Source of the DNA: Glossina fuscipes
Taxonomy: Eukaryota; Arthropoda; Insecta; Diptera; Glossinidae
Assembly: GCF_014805625.2 (NCBI RefSeq)
Contig: NW_023998455.1
Span: forward strand, 6,489,805 to 6,553,804
Direction: 5' to 3'
Length of the DNA: 64,000 nucleotides
Shown: piece after piece, positions 1 to 12,100 of the stretch
How the letters are laid out: each line of letters opens with the position of its first letter
Position numbering within the stretch: the stretch's first letter is position 1
The notes under the pieces: generated by a model
What the model was told of the DNA's origin: nothing
Database searches by the model: none
Seen by the model: the letters and a program-made list of their open reading frames with translations, nothing else
Program-made: the position numbers and the translations under genes

Positions 1-346
1 TCATTATTCTTTAGCCCTGACTACAATCTACTTGCATATAGAAAAAAAAAAAAAAAAAAAATAGATCACCGCGCTACAAACTAATAAAAGTTAACGATAA
101 CGATAACTTTCCTTTATAACCGAATTACTAAAAAAAGCTTTCGTTGAATTTATCGTCTTATTGTTTCCGGTCTCGAAGCGAATAAATTTGTGGCCTATAT
201 ATAAAAATGGTGTTGCAAAGGTTGGCTGAAAAAAAAAACGTTATAGAGACAAATTATTAATTGAATTGTCGTATAAATTATGATTGAACATAAAAAAAAA
301 AAAAAATTTCATAAATTAAAAAGATAAATTCGCTTCTCTAACAAAA

Positions 347-746
347 NNNNNNNNNNNNNNNNNNNNNNNNNNNNNNNNNNNNNNNNNNNNNNNNNNNNNN
401 NNNNNNNNNNNNNNNNNNNNNNNNNNNNNNNNNNNNNNNNNNNNNNNNNNNNNNNNNNNNNNNNNNNNNNNNNNNNNNNNNNNNNNNNNNNNNNNNNNNN
501 NNNNNNNNNNNNNNNNNNNNNNNNNNNNNNNNNNNNNNNNNNNNNNNNNNNNNNNNNNNNNNNNNNNNNNNNNNNNNNNNNNNNNNNNNNNNNNNNNNNN
601 NNNNNNNNNNNNNNNNNNNNNNNNNNNNNNNNNNNNNNNNNNNNNNNNNNNNNNNNNNNNNNNNNNNNNNNNNNNNNNNNNNNNNNNNNNNNNNNNNNNN
701 NNNNNNNNNNNNNNNNNNNNNNNNNNNNNNNNNNNNNNNNNNNNNN
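347..746. other. Assembly gap (400 N)
   Basis: A run of 400 undetermined bases. Any reading frame across it is an artefact. Confidence 0.99.
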
Positions 747-2093
747 GTCGCCGTTATTGTTGTTATTGTTTGCGCTTTTCACGCTTTCTACAAAACAAAG
801 CTTTCGCAAACAATAACTGCTTATACACACTCAATTAATTGAAATTATATGAACGGTAGCCTTGGCAGGAGCAATACGCAGAGTAAACCTTCAATTAGCG
901 TAAAAAAAAGGTGTACATCAACCGCAAGATTCAATTCGAGAAAATTATGAAACTAAAGCAATAATATATGCGTAGTACAAGGCGGACTGCTTTGGCTTGT
1001 ATTACTTTTTGGGAACATCATTTTTTTTTTTTTTGTTTATATTGCCAGTGTTTGACAGGGGAATAAAGATTTTATCCCGTAACTGATCTTAGAGGAAATT
1101 TCTTTCAACACTGCTTGGTATTTCTGTCTATAACGGCTACCTGGGTCGTTCACCATAAAAACGCATATCCTAGATGAAGCGTAATAATAAACAAAACTGT
1201 AGTCAATCACAACAAGTCTACCCTTAAGAGTTTGTTCTTTTACCCTATAAGCAAAGCATTTGCAATTTAAAGAAAATCTTTCCCATCAACAACAATCAAA
1301 AGCGCTGTTCACGGTAAGGGATGTATAGAGAAATAATTTTTCTTTTTTATTTTACGCTTTGCCTGCCGCGAATTTACGCGAGCTTTGGAGCTTCTTTCTT
1401 ACGACTACAAATGATTCACTAGCTGCGCTTAAAAAATATGTAATTATCACGTGAAATTTAATCCAAATGGCAAGAGGCGACGAGATACCGGAGAGTATTT
1501 TAATTAAAACTGAATTTACATTTACGGTTTCGCTGAACAAAAGGCAGAAGGGTGCATAAACGGTTGCATCCCAATTGTTGCAAAGCGATCATTATTATGC
1601 ACTCTTTGATATGCTTTGATAATGAAATCAAGTATCCTTTATATCAGACCATTGAAGTGACGGCAAGAAAAACACAAAGGGACAATAAAAAGTACATAAA
1701 TTAATTATCGCTACCGTCACTTTACGTGTACTGCAATTAAAGTAATTAGCAGCACATGAGCATGAGACATGGCTCGCAGGGGCACGCACAAAACACGCGG
1801 CACGGCAAAGTCAAAACAAATTCATGCTTTCGCTCCGCTAATTATACATTAAATTCAAATGCATGCACCAGCGCGTATGCCCACAAAAACTTGAAATGCT
1901 AATAGAAAAGTAACTATGGCACTACTACGCCATGCTGCATGTGCAGGATACATTGAAGTAATTCATAATAAAAACTTTCATGAATTTTTCACTACGAGAA
2001 TGATATTTAGCAATGACGTTAGTTGTGATGATCTACGAGCTCGAAAATTATTATTAAAATTTAAAAAAATTAGCCAACTAGTTATGGTCTTTC

Positions 2094-2119
2094 TCATTCA
2101 TTCATTCATTCATTCATTC
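2094..2119. repeat. ATTC tetranucleotide microsatellite
   Basis: About six consecutive copies of ATTC/TCAT are visible. Confidence 0.9.
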
Positions 2120-2745
2120 GTGGGCGGTAGTCCCTCCAATCTCTTTCACCAAAAGACCGAAATACACAACGAAGACTGCATAATGACTTGCACGCAAAGT
2201 CGAGACCTCGTAAAAATAGCAAAGCAGAGTCGGTCCAATAGGTTAAACTGTAATGCAAAAAAGAAAATGTCTATCCTGTCTCTTAACCCTCTCCACTGTA
2301 GAAGAATCGGCATCCCTTGATATTCGGCGCATCAGAATGCAAATTGATGTTGATAGGTCCGAGCATATATTGGATATATCAAAAGACAAAGTGAAGCGCC
2401 TAGGTTTCATTGCAGTCGATAATCGTGCCACTTACGCCATTTATGTTTGGCCCAAATCAAAGCATAAATCGCGTGTGTTGGCGGTTGGCAGGAGTCTCTG
2501 AACTTTGCTTGGAGAAAAAGGAGACTTTCCCACCAGTTAAGTTAATTAACAGGAATAGACGGCTTCCTGGAGTTACATGCATACGTTTACGGCAAACTAC
2601 CACAACTCGTTGTTCTTTAATCGTATTGCCCGGTTTCGGAATAACCTACCAGTGATAATCTTTCCAATCGTTCCTAATCTTTGTACTTTCAAGTCAAACG
2701 TTCACAGGTATTATTCCCTTTATCTAACCCTTTCTCTCTACAAAG

Positions 2746-2936
2746 CTTCTATACGGTCAAGAGAGAACATTCGCGAGGGTATGGTCATAACGTATGAAGA
2801 TACGAGGATCGAAAATCTTGGCTTAGAAGAGGTCAAGAATTTGCAACGACGTCGAAACCGAACATTCCACGACGTCAATCCTGTGGTCCCTTATATGACA
2901 TATCCACAATATTTTTTGTGGTATATGCTGCCTTAA
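2746..2936 (+). other. Coding-like stretch, possible exon (unassigned)
   Basis: An open frame of balanced composition follows a pyrimidine tract ending in CTACAAAG. It encodes a basic stretch with motifs such as EEVKNLQRRRNRTFHD and VVPYMTYPQYFLW, then stops inside a hairpin. A second proline-rich, open frame continues after a one-base shift. It could be an exon of an unidentified gene or a pseudogene. I do not recognise a family, and no partner exon was found nearby. Confidence 0.25.
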
Positions 2937-2950
2937 GCATATACCACAAA
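2915..2950. repeat. Perfect 15-bp inverted repeat (hairpin)
   Basis: The left arm 2915-2929 (TTTGTGGTATATGCT) and the right arm 2936-2950 are exact reverse complements, separated by the 6-base loop GCCTTA. Confidence 0.9.
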
Positions 2951-3130
2951 CGAAATCGTCGCCGCCACCAACAACAACCAATGCAATTGAGCCCAATAGT
3001 ACCAAAATAAATAATAAGACCACCTTTAAACATGACAAGACTCGACCACACATTGACAAACTAGTCCATGTTATTTATAGCTTGTAACTTTGCAAACGCA
3101 AAACTCACATCAATCTGTAAACACCCAGGC

Positions 3131-3140
3131 ACACACCCAC

Positions 3141-3175
<35 letters not shown>

Positions 3176-3179
3176 CACA
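3131..3179. repeat. CA dinucleotide microsatellite
   Basis: A nearly pure CA tract of about 49 bases. Confidence 0.95.
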
Positions 3180-4772
3180 AATATAATATATATACAACTT
3201 ACGCGCGAAGTTACAGAAAACACAGCATAGCATTCTGCGAAAGGCTACATTTAGGGGCATTCATCTCGACCTAGGTGTGACTTGGGTCGGCAAAGCAACT
3301 GTTAGTAACACATTCAAAATTTGAATGGAGAGAATAAATCAGTGAACTTGCGTGAAGTCGATGAAAAGTAAGTGAAACAGATAAGAATTCTTGACAAGGC
3401 TGTCGGATCACTTCAACAGAGCTATAGAAGATCGTTAAGATCGTCATTAAAGATTGTTCTGCATATCTATTTTCGTTAGCGATTTTCTAAATAGATTACA
3501 ACTCTGCATTCAATTTGAATGATGATGAGATGGCGTGTGAAGACTTACATCTCGAGTTAGCGGATGAGAGATATTTCAAGGCATAATATTTGTTAGGCTA
3601 CCTATTGTTTGATGAATTGCATGCAGTGCACAGGCACATTTTGTAAGAGTGAACGAGCTCAGATTGTCTGCAGTCAACCGAATGGCAATCTTTATGTGCA
3701 AGCATAAATAAATGTAAGTGTGTATAATTGCCTGCACTTCGTTACATTGTTAAGTCCGTGTTGCCTTCTGTTCTCTCCTTTTCCTATTTCTCCCCTTCAG
3801 TTTCTCTTTTTCTTTTTCTTTTTTTTAGTTCTCACTTTCACTACAATTGTATATACATACACCCAGAGATATACAGATGCAAATAATTGACTTCCTGCAT
3901 GGTTTGCTAACTAACATAAAAGCCATAAGATGAGAGTTTTCTTTATTACTGACTGAAATGATTCGTTGCGAAGCATCTTCGGTTGTATTGTATATGTTAG
4001 GTCTGGCGTGTAATCATTTAATGGCATTTCATTTATAATTGAATTTTTTTCACCTCTGCGTATGTCACGATTTAAAGACATTGCGAGCAAAGATAACGGT
4101 GACATTATATTAAAAATACAAAAAAGAAAAATGGTCTCATGGGCACTGCTTTGGCATTCGCCAAAAAATATATTTACGCTTGACTTGGCTTGCAGTGTAT
4201 GTGTAGATGCTCTTGTATGTAATTGAAAGCAATTGCTCGAGAGTAAATGTAATGTTTGAGCAAAAAAAGGCAGAGCTGCATAAAGCACGTAATGTATAGG
4301 AAATTCAAGGAAATCAAACCATTTTTGCGATAAACAAGGTTCGCGATAAGTTCGCTTCCTTTGCGCATATCAAATACTAAATAGAGAGCACTAACCAAAT
4401 CATCGAAATCATTGAAATATCAAAAAATTTTGTTTGCAAAACACCAGAGAAAGTCAAAGTCAGCACAGTCGAGTGTGCAAAGATTTCAATTCCGTAGAAG
4501 GAATAGAAGCTTGGTTTGGATTAGCCGGCCTTCCCCCTTCCTTCCTTCCTACCCCTAAAACGTTAATCGAACTCTCTTAACGGAGAAACAGTAATTTTCC
4601 TCTGGATTGATTGTTGGACTCAGCAGTCGCTGATAGTGTGGAACACACACACACACACTTATTTGAATCATTCTGCTTGGCTAGTTACTCATTTAATGCG
4701 TAAACAATGCTGCCATAATACACAGCTTTTCCTTTAGTGATATGAGATGAAAATTATGAAATACATTACATA

Positions 4773-4797
4773 TTAGGTTGGCTGGAAAGTCATTTCC
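4773..4797 (+). mobile_element. Mariner-like terminal inverted repeat (remnant)
   Basis: The sequence TTAGGTTGGCTGGAAAGT follows a TA dinucleotide. It resembles the TTAGGTTGG... ends of several mariner subfamilies, which insert at TA. Neither a matching inverted copy nor a transposase frame was found downstream, so this would be a solo end or a badly decayed element. Confidence 0.45.
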
Positions 4798-6179
4798 TTT
4801 TCTTCCCAACAATGAATTTAATTGCATTTTTTCACAGCTAAATTCACATTTAAGCCGCACTACCTTTATACATTCAATAGCCGATATCGTGGTGCTTGTA
4901 CGACTCTGTGAACAAATTTTCGCTACATGGCTTATCAAGTATGGAAAGTTAAAAGCCCGTTTAGTTTCTATTGAATTGATGTTAAACCGAAAAAAAAAAC
5001 AAAAATTCTTGGATACGTATGAATGCATTTCGAACGGACAGGACTTCGGTGCCAAAGGTAATTTGCAAAATTTCACTTCGTCGCTTTTGCATTGCATTCT
5101 GGAAAGCTAAAGTGATAAAAACAAAATAATTAAAGCAAACAATCGAATGGCAATTCGCGACATTGCGGGCAGTTGAAATCTTTTGAATTCCCCTGTCTCT
5201 GATCAAATGCTTATACACTCTACGAATGTCGACCTTTTTTTCACTGATTTCTTTCCGCATCATTCACATACACGTAGATTAAGTGAGAAAGGCTTATGGT
5301 GCGGAAAAAATTGAAACTAACTAAAGATCTTTTCAAACAGCTCTGTTTGATTTATTTATGTGTTTATGTAAGAGTTGGTAAATGATTTGCTCAAGAAGTT
5401 GTCCAACGAGCAAAGGGAGAAGAAGATGAAGAATTTATGATGATCGATCGTTTTTGAATAAATATATCAATGATTTATTGAACAATACGCTCAGTGTCGA
5501 GCTATAATAATTTCGAAATTCAGTTGCCGAATAGCGACGACGTGTCGAAGCGCGGATTGAATGAACAGAAAATGCCTATGATTAATATGTTTTGCCATAA
5601 CGACGGAATCATACAAATGTCCACTTTGAGGGACACAAATTAGCCGCATAATGCAATGACAGGGTGGAACGCAATTGCATTGACTTTAGTGAGGAAATTA
5701 AATAATTTTCAAGATTTAAAAAATCACACTTTCCAACAACAAGAACAGGGTAAATAATCAAGTAGCCAAGTAGTTAAGAAGCTGACTAATATTTTGGAGC
5801 AGACGGTGCACCTTATCTCAATTAGGGTTGATATACGGTCGCAACTGTAGCGAATATTCACCTCCACCTCCCAGCTACTCCCTTAGTCCTTTTTCTTTCT
5901 CCCTGACAGCGTGTTACACATGTAGAGCACATCAAAGGAGTGATTCTTGAAGATGAAATTGAGAGATTTAGCAGAGCCCAACTCTACCGTGGCAAGTATC
6001 AAGCTAAGAGAGAAAAAAATACTATTGACTTTTTAAACTGTTCACTGTGTATGCAAAATATAGTTGAAGAACTTTAGCGGATATTGACAGAGTGATTAAA
6101 ATGAAAGCTTTTGTCGTTTTAATTTTTCTTAAATTTCCATTATTTCTTATTATTAGGACTTTATATGTGTAATAAATTT
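4798..6179. other. Non-coding region immediately upstream of fid
   Basis: AT-rich. Overlapping open frames at 4780-5260 on both strands carry no recognisable motif and lie just inside the mariner-like end, so they may be decayed transposon sequence. Nothing else is supported. Confidence 0.5.
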
Positions 6180-6193
6180 TATTATATTTTCAG
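6180..6193 (+). promoter_or_regulatory. Splice acceptor directly before the fid start codon
   Basis: A T-rich tract ending in TTTTCAG abuts ATG at 6194. This suggests an upstream 5' untranslated exon joined exactly at the start codon. That exon was not located. Confidence 0.55.
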
Positions 6194-9100
6194 ATGAAAA
6201 AGTCGAATGTTGACCAACAAATATCGCACCATTACAATATTACTGCAACAATATCCACTCCTTCAATTTTAACAGTAACAACAGCTGCAAGCTGTTATAC
6301 AAATTTGTATAACACAAAGCGAACAACAATGACAAAGCAATTATCAATTAACAATGCACCGCCAGCTGTAATCCCATCATCAGCAACATCATCATCGTCA
6401 TCATCATCGTCATCGTCATCGTCATCAAGTGCAGCCAGCAAAAATGATGCTTGTAATGCTACAACACAATCAAATACGCGCATAAATGCATTTGCAAGCA
6501 CCAATTACTCTCCAACTATCATATCACCGACTTCGGTTTCAACGACAATCGTAAACAACGTCGCCGCCGCTAAACTGGCTCAACAAAACTCTGTGACACC
6601 AATAATACTGGCAAAGACTGTTAACAGCAGTTGTGTTAATAAGCCGCAGGTTACAACAAATACAATAACAACAACGACAACAACAACAGTGACTCTTACA
6701 TCGTCATCATCGTCGTCGTCCAACGATGCCAATGGTCGTTCAGCTGCTTTGGAGCGTGCCTACGTGCACGATGTCTATGAGAATTGTGAAGAACCGACGG
6801 GTTCGTTAAGACCCCGTGTTGCACAGTTCCTCAGCAATCTTGAGATAGGCGCCGTGGTGTGCGACGTCGGTTGCGGTAGTGGTCGCTATTTAACTCAACG
6901 TAATCCTTCAATATGCACTATTGGCGTAGACCGCTGCTATCGCCTAAGTCGCGTGGCCAAAGAGAAGGGCGGTGAGGTAAATAACTTTTGGAAAATTTCG
7001 AAATCTATACCAAAAAAAATATTTATTTATTTATTTTTTAAATCTATGTCAAGGAACTTCTTGTAAATTTCAATAATTTACAGCTGCATATAAATGTATA
7101 TGTGTGTGTGTGCATATATGTATATGAGAAACTAAATTTATCAAAAAAAAAAAAGAAAAAAAACAGCAAAAGCCATTAACTTTCAATTTTTTCTAGCATG
7201 ATAAATAAGTTTTAAAGCAATCATCAAAGAATCAACAACAACGAGAATTAGGTCAAAAGGTACTGCTCGGAATATATATATTTATATATATATATATATA
7301 TATATGTATATGTGCACTGCCTTGGGATATATTTTGAAGAGAATATAAATAAAATTGAGAAACTGCCTTCGACTTATGCCGGATCTTTGATACGCATCAG
7401 CTACTCGTAAGAAGATTTCACGAGAAGTACATGATATCAATGCAGTAATGCAATCTTTGGATTTCTTGGGGGCACTTACGAGTTTTCACACATTTCACAT
7501 ACATTTATACATGTTCCAATTTCTGTTATGTAATTGCTCTGCTGTTCTGCATCTATTTCTAGCAAAAACGTCATGTAACGAATGGATATATTCCGCATTG
7601 TCAGATAGCTTCGAACCGATTTTCTTTTCGAGTTCGTTACACTCTTCTTGCGAACGTGATATATGAAAACTATATCTGCCATCTTTCATTTTCCTATTTC
7701 AAGTCTTGCAAGTTTGAGATTTATGGATTGATACCCAAAGATTCGCTTTGTTGATTCATGAGCTTGCGCACACTTACAAAAACTGTTGCGCAAATTAGGA
7801 ACAATCTCTATGGTCCTTAGTAAAGTCTCTTTATGACTCGTTGTTAACTACCTTTTTTTAACCATCTTGCTTCTCCTCGCTTTCCTCAGCGTGTGTTCAC
7901 ACGTAGCGAAATTAATTGTTTCGGGGCTAACGCGTAGGCGACTATGAATTCCGCATCAGCGAATTCAATTCCCACCACTGTAGACTATCTTTAAAGACAT
8001 AATGAGTATCAATGAACCAGAGATCTCCCAGGCTGCTCTCAGTCTTTACCTTTATCTCTCCCTCACCCTTTCTACATTTTTTTGGACATTAACGTATTGT
8101 TAAAGGCACAGGAAAAGTGCCCAGAGAAATTGTACGAATATGTTATGAACAATAAAATAGAGAATAAAAAAATCTTATGCGATGGACGTAAACAACAAGT
8201 TGCCATCAACGCTGTGATATACAATGAAGCTTGTTATAAGCGAAGCAATTTATCAGCGACCTGTATTCGCTGCAAAGACGTGTACAAGTCATTAGGATCG
8301 CTTGAAAGTTGTTGCTAACCGATGAGACTGGAAAGCGTTCATAACACATTTTTAAAGACAACAACGGATTTATTACGCTTAAGTCATGGCATCTTTGAAA
8401 GCGATACATTGGGATCGCTGTAGCTTGCGTAGATATGAGATCATTGTCTAATTTACATAAGATAATGAGATAGAGTTGCCATCCGCGAACAATTAAAAGC
8501 AATTATCAAATAGATCCCGTACAGATTTATTCTTTGAATTATTTAAAACTATGTACTGACAATAAAAAGGAACTTTTTTTTTTTTTTTTAATATGACCAA
8601 TCACTCAGGGTTATTCACTACTCTTGTAATACGGTGCCGATGAAAAAAAAAATAAAGAAAGAAAGATGAAGAGACGGAGAGGTGTATGTAAAAACGGTAA
8701 CTGTCATGCTTTCATTGACTAAGCGTACTCCCCTAGAGCTACGATTCCTACTTACCCGGCTCGATGAAAGTGGAATTATTATAAAATTAACTAAGCAAAC
8801 TTTTTATATTATGGTTCCCATCTTTAGGAGTGTCGGATGTTGCGAAAGTAGTAAAGTAAGACGTTTTCATGTATTTCTGCATAGACGGGAAAGCAAAGGT
8901 AACTAACTACCTTAAAAATGAAATGAAATGCAAAAAAGCTTTAATATCCAACATCCAATAGCTAGCGATTTATTGTGTACTGGAAATCAAATAATTTGCA
9001 TAGCATAGTGTTTTGTAAATTTCGCTTTAGGCGATCCTTTATTTCTTTGTTTTGTCCTAAAAATGCTTTTTTTTTTAAATAAATAATTAATTTCTTTTCT

Positions 9101-12100
9101 TTGCTTTTTTTTTTACTTTTATTTTTATATAAAGAACAACAACACTTTGACCCAGTTTTATATGAGATTAAATGTATATGGAATAGAAAGTAGAAAGCGA
9201 ATGCACATGTATGCGGCAAAGCAAACAAGAAAATTCTAAAAATTCTTAAAAGCTTGATACCATTTACCAAACTTACGCCCAAGTGGCTGCACTATGGCTC
9301 TCTTTTACTCAATGCAACTACATTATAATAAGCTGAAGATGCACATTAGTACTTTTACATTTAAGTAAGTAAGTAAAAATTAAACAAATGAATAAATACA
9401 CAGCCAAGTATTTATCTATACAAGAAGAAGCCAGTATTTGCCGGGCATTTGATTGCTTCTTGATTCAAAAGTTATCGTAAGGAAACTTGTCTCTATAATT
9501 AAATGGATATGTGCAAGTAATAAAACAATTAAGAACATTATATCCGGGCAATGGATACTCTACACCAATTGTTCACTTGTTTTGGTGACAATAAATTACC
9601 TTCATGCAAAGACCGCATATTGAAGAATTCCCAAAACATCCCATGCCGTAATCCAAATTTAGCAAACTTAATTTAATTTCTAAAAACTTTATTATTTTTC
9701 AGTTTCCACCATAAAAATGTAGAAATCAGGCTTTCTCTCCATATAATGACTAGCTTTTCATGACACCTGCAACTCCCTATTCTTCATTTTTTTCCCAAAT
9801 TGGCTACTAGGTACAACTATAATTATTATTATTATTATTATTATTATAAATATCATCATATTAAGTTAGGCAATGAGATAAACTCCGTGAGTTGTTAGTC
9901 GAGAACCTTTGCCTAGTTGCCCACTCAGACGGATACTAAGGACTAATTTTCATCATAAGGTGTTGAAAAAGAAAGCTTCTGGTGTGAGGTCGAAGAAGTG
10001 GAGCCTTATAGTTCAAATTTTCACTTAATTTTTATATGAAATAACGTATTAACGTCCAGCCGATAAGGCTGATTTGTTTGTCAATTTCCTTTTATGAATG
10101 AATTTTCATCATGAAATATTGAAAATTATAACTCTATACCATATAAAGCTTCAGTTTTCGTAGGAAGGGTTATATAAGAGGGGGTTGAAAAAATTGCCTC
10201 AGTCGAAGCAAATTTTTCATGCCAATTTAGGACGTCAAATTACTATTGATCGACCAGTTTTGTCGAAACATGCTGAAAATAACAATTTTCTTCCATATAA
10301 CTTATACAGGAAGTGGTCGAAAAAGGCGACTGATTCGAACCATTTTTAATAGCCTTAGTCCTTGCACAAAATTTCATCAAAATATCTCCATAAATGGTGG
10401 CTTGTAGGTTGAACACAAAAAAAGAAAAGGAAACAGACAGAAGCTCAGTCTAAGTCTATCTCAAATCCTTCAGAACATTGCACATGTCTGCACAGCTTGT
10501 GGCATGTCAATTAATATAGGTTATAAAAGCCCGAAATTGTAGAATGCGTTAACTTTCTTCAAACTCTTTACCAAAATGCAAAGAAGTCCATTAAATATTA
10601 GCCGCATCTGCGTTCGCTAACGAGGTTGAAAGAAAGCCAGATATTTTTTTTCAAAGCAAAATTAATATCTGCCACTTGCGATCTTCTACTTGGACGTTTG
10701 ACTCAAATTCGTGTTTGTAGATGAAAACAAAATTAACTCTGCCCTGCTGTAATTAAGAAATAGAAACATTTTCCAAAACCTACCATGGAAACCCTTGAGA
10801 TCTTTCAATCTTCAACTTATACGAATCGTTCCTGTTTAGGCACATATTTGTTAAGCTTTGTCAGATCCCGCAACTTAATGGGTTAAATTGGAGGCAAAAA
10901 TCTATAGAAAAAAACCTAAATTAGCGAAATCCAAAAAACCAAGAAAACTTATGGAACTTTGAAAAATCAGTTTAAGGAAATTGGAAGCAAGCTAAGAAGA
11001 GTATATCGAAACACACTTAAGTCATTGCTATTGAGAAATCCGTATGATTTTTATATGATCGTACAATCATTCAAAAGAAATATATCAAAATTTCTTTACC
11101 TTCCGATCATTAGTTTACAAGTTTACAAGTTACAGTTGTTCTGAAGAGTTTAAAAATCGTATGAATTCGTCAATAGTCATCCTACATGTGTATGTAATCC
11201 TATCAACTTATTGAGCAATAAATCATATAGATGTTATAGTAGAGATAATTAATTTACTGTCATGCCGTGAAATTTCTAAACAAGCTAATTGAACGGCTAC
11301 CGATCTTGAAATATAATCTAGTCATCGCAATAATTGATTTAAGAAAATCATGGTCAACTATTTATTAAAAGGCAAGATACGAGAGAAAGAGATTTCTTAT
11401 CAAAATTATATAAATTTTGGCATGCTCACTATATCCTTTGTACTTTTTATTCTTCAGGTTGCACTTTGCGATAACCTCGAATTACCATTTCGGGATGAAT
11501 CTTTTGATGCTGTATTGTCACTAGCTGTGATTCATCATTTCGCCACCACGGAGCGGCGCGTAAATGCGTTGCGGGAATTGGCTCGAATTTTGCGTGTAGG
11601 TGGCCGCGTTGTTATAACTGTCTGGGCTTTGGAACAAAAGCATAGGCGCTTCGAATCACAAGATGTTCTCATACCCTGGCAACCGCCAAAAAATAGAAAT
11701 TTGAATTGCTCCGATGACGAGGAAGACGATGACTTTCTGGCTCCCTATCATGCCTACACTGAAGATTCCAATTCAAGTCGTTCAGCTGGTGATGGCGATA
11801 GTTCTAGTTTGTCTTCCTCGTCACCAGGCGAATCGTGTTATAGCTTCGTTCGCAGAGCCATACAAGTAAGCATATGCAAATATCCATTAAAATCATTCAA
11901 TGATTATAAGCGACTTTTTCAGAAATTAGCTGGCGGTCGTAAGCATGCTTGGTTCTTAGATTCGTGGACCTCGAAAGATACTCAAAGGGAGGGCAGTTTA
12001 GATTATGAGGATGCCAAGGATTTGCCCATTGAATTAAGACGTTTGGAGGACTTCGAGGACCTTGCCGATCCGCCGCTGTCAGCAGGTTTGAAATCACGTA

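Larger units (their letters stand above)
747..4700. other. Non-coding region upstream of fid, with microsatellites
   Basis: AT-rich sequence without a convincing gene. It holds an ATTC repeat (about 2094-2119), a CA repeat (about 3131-3179), one coding-like stretch around 2746-2936 and a perfect hairpin at 2915-2950, both listed separately. Other open frames are short and have no recognisable domain. A 5' untranslated exon of the downstream fid gene may lie here or further left, but I cannot place it. Confidence 0.6.
6977..11457 (+). other. First coding intron of fid (4.48 kb)
   Basis: It begins GAG|GTAAAT and ends TTATTCTTCAG|GTT, with phase 0 on both sides. The reading frame is open for 36 codons before the acceptor, so it runs out of intron into exon there and the apparent Met at 11350 is not a real start. 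The intron holds an AT repeat (7271-7312), an ATT repeat (9822-9848) and a dispersed repeat (about 9930-10445). No nested gene is supported. Confidence 0.85.

Noticed and set aside
6295..6504. Minus-strand frame with a long poly-Asp run
   Set aside because: It is the antisense shadow of the poly-Ser (TCA/TCG) tract in fid exon 1.
11350..11457. Apparent Met start of the large fid frame
   Set aside because: These 36 codons are intron sequence before the acceptor TTCTTCAG. The methyltransferase motifs continue from the exon ending at 6976.
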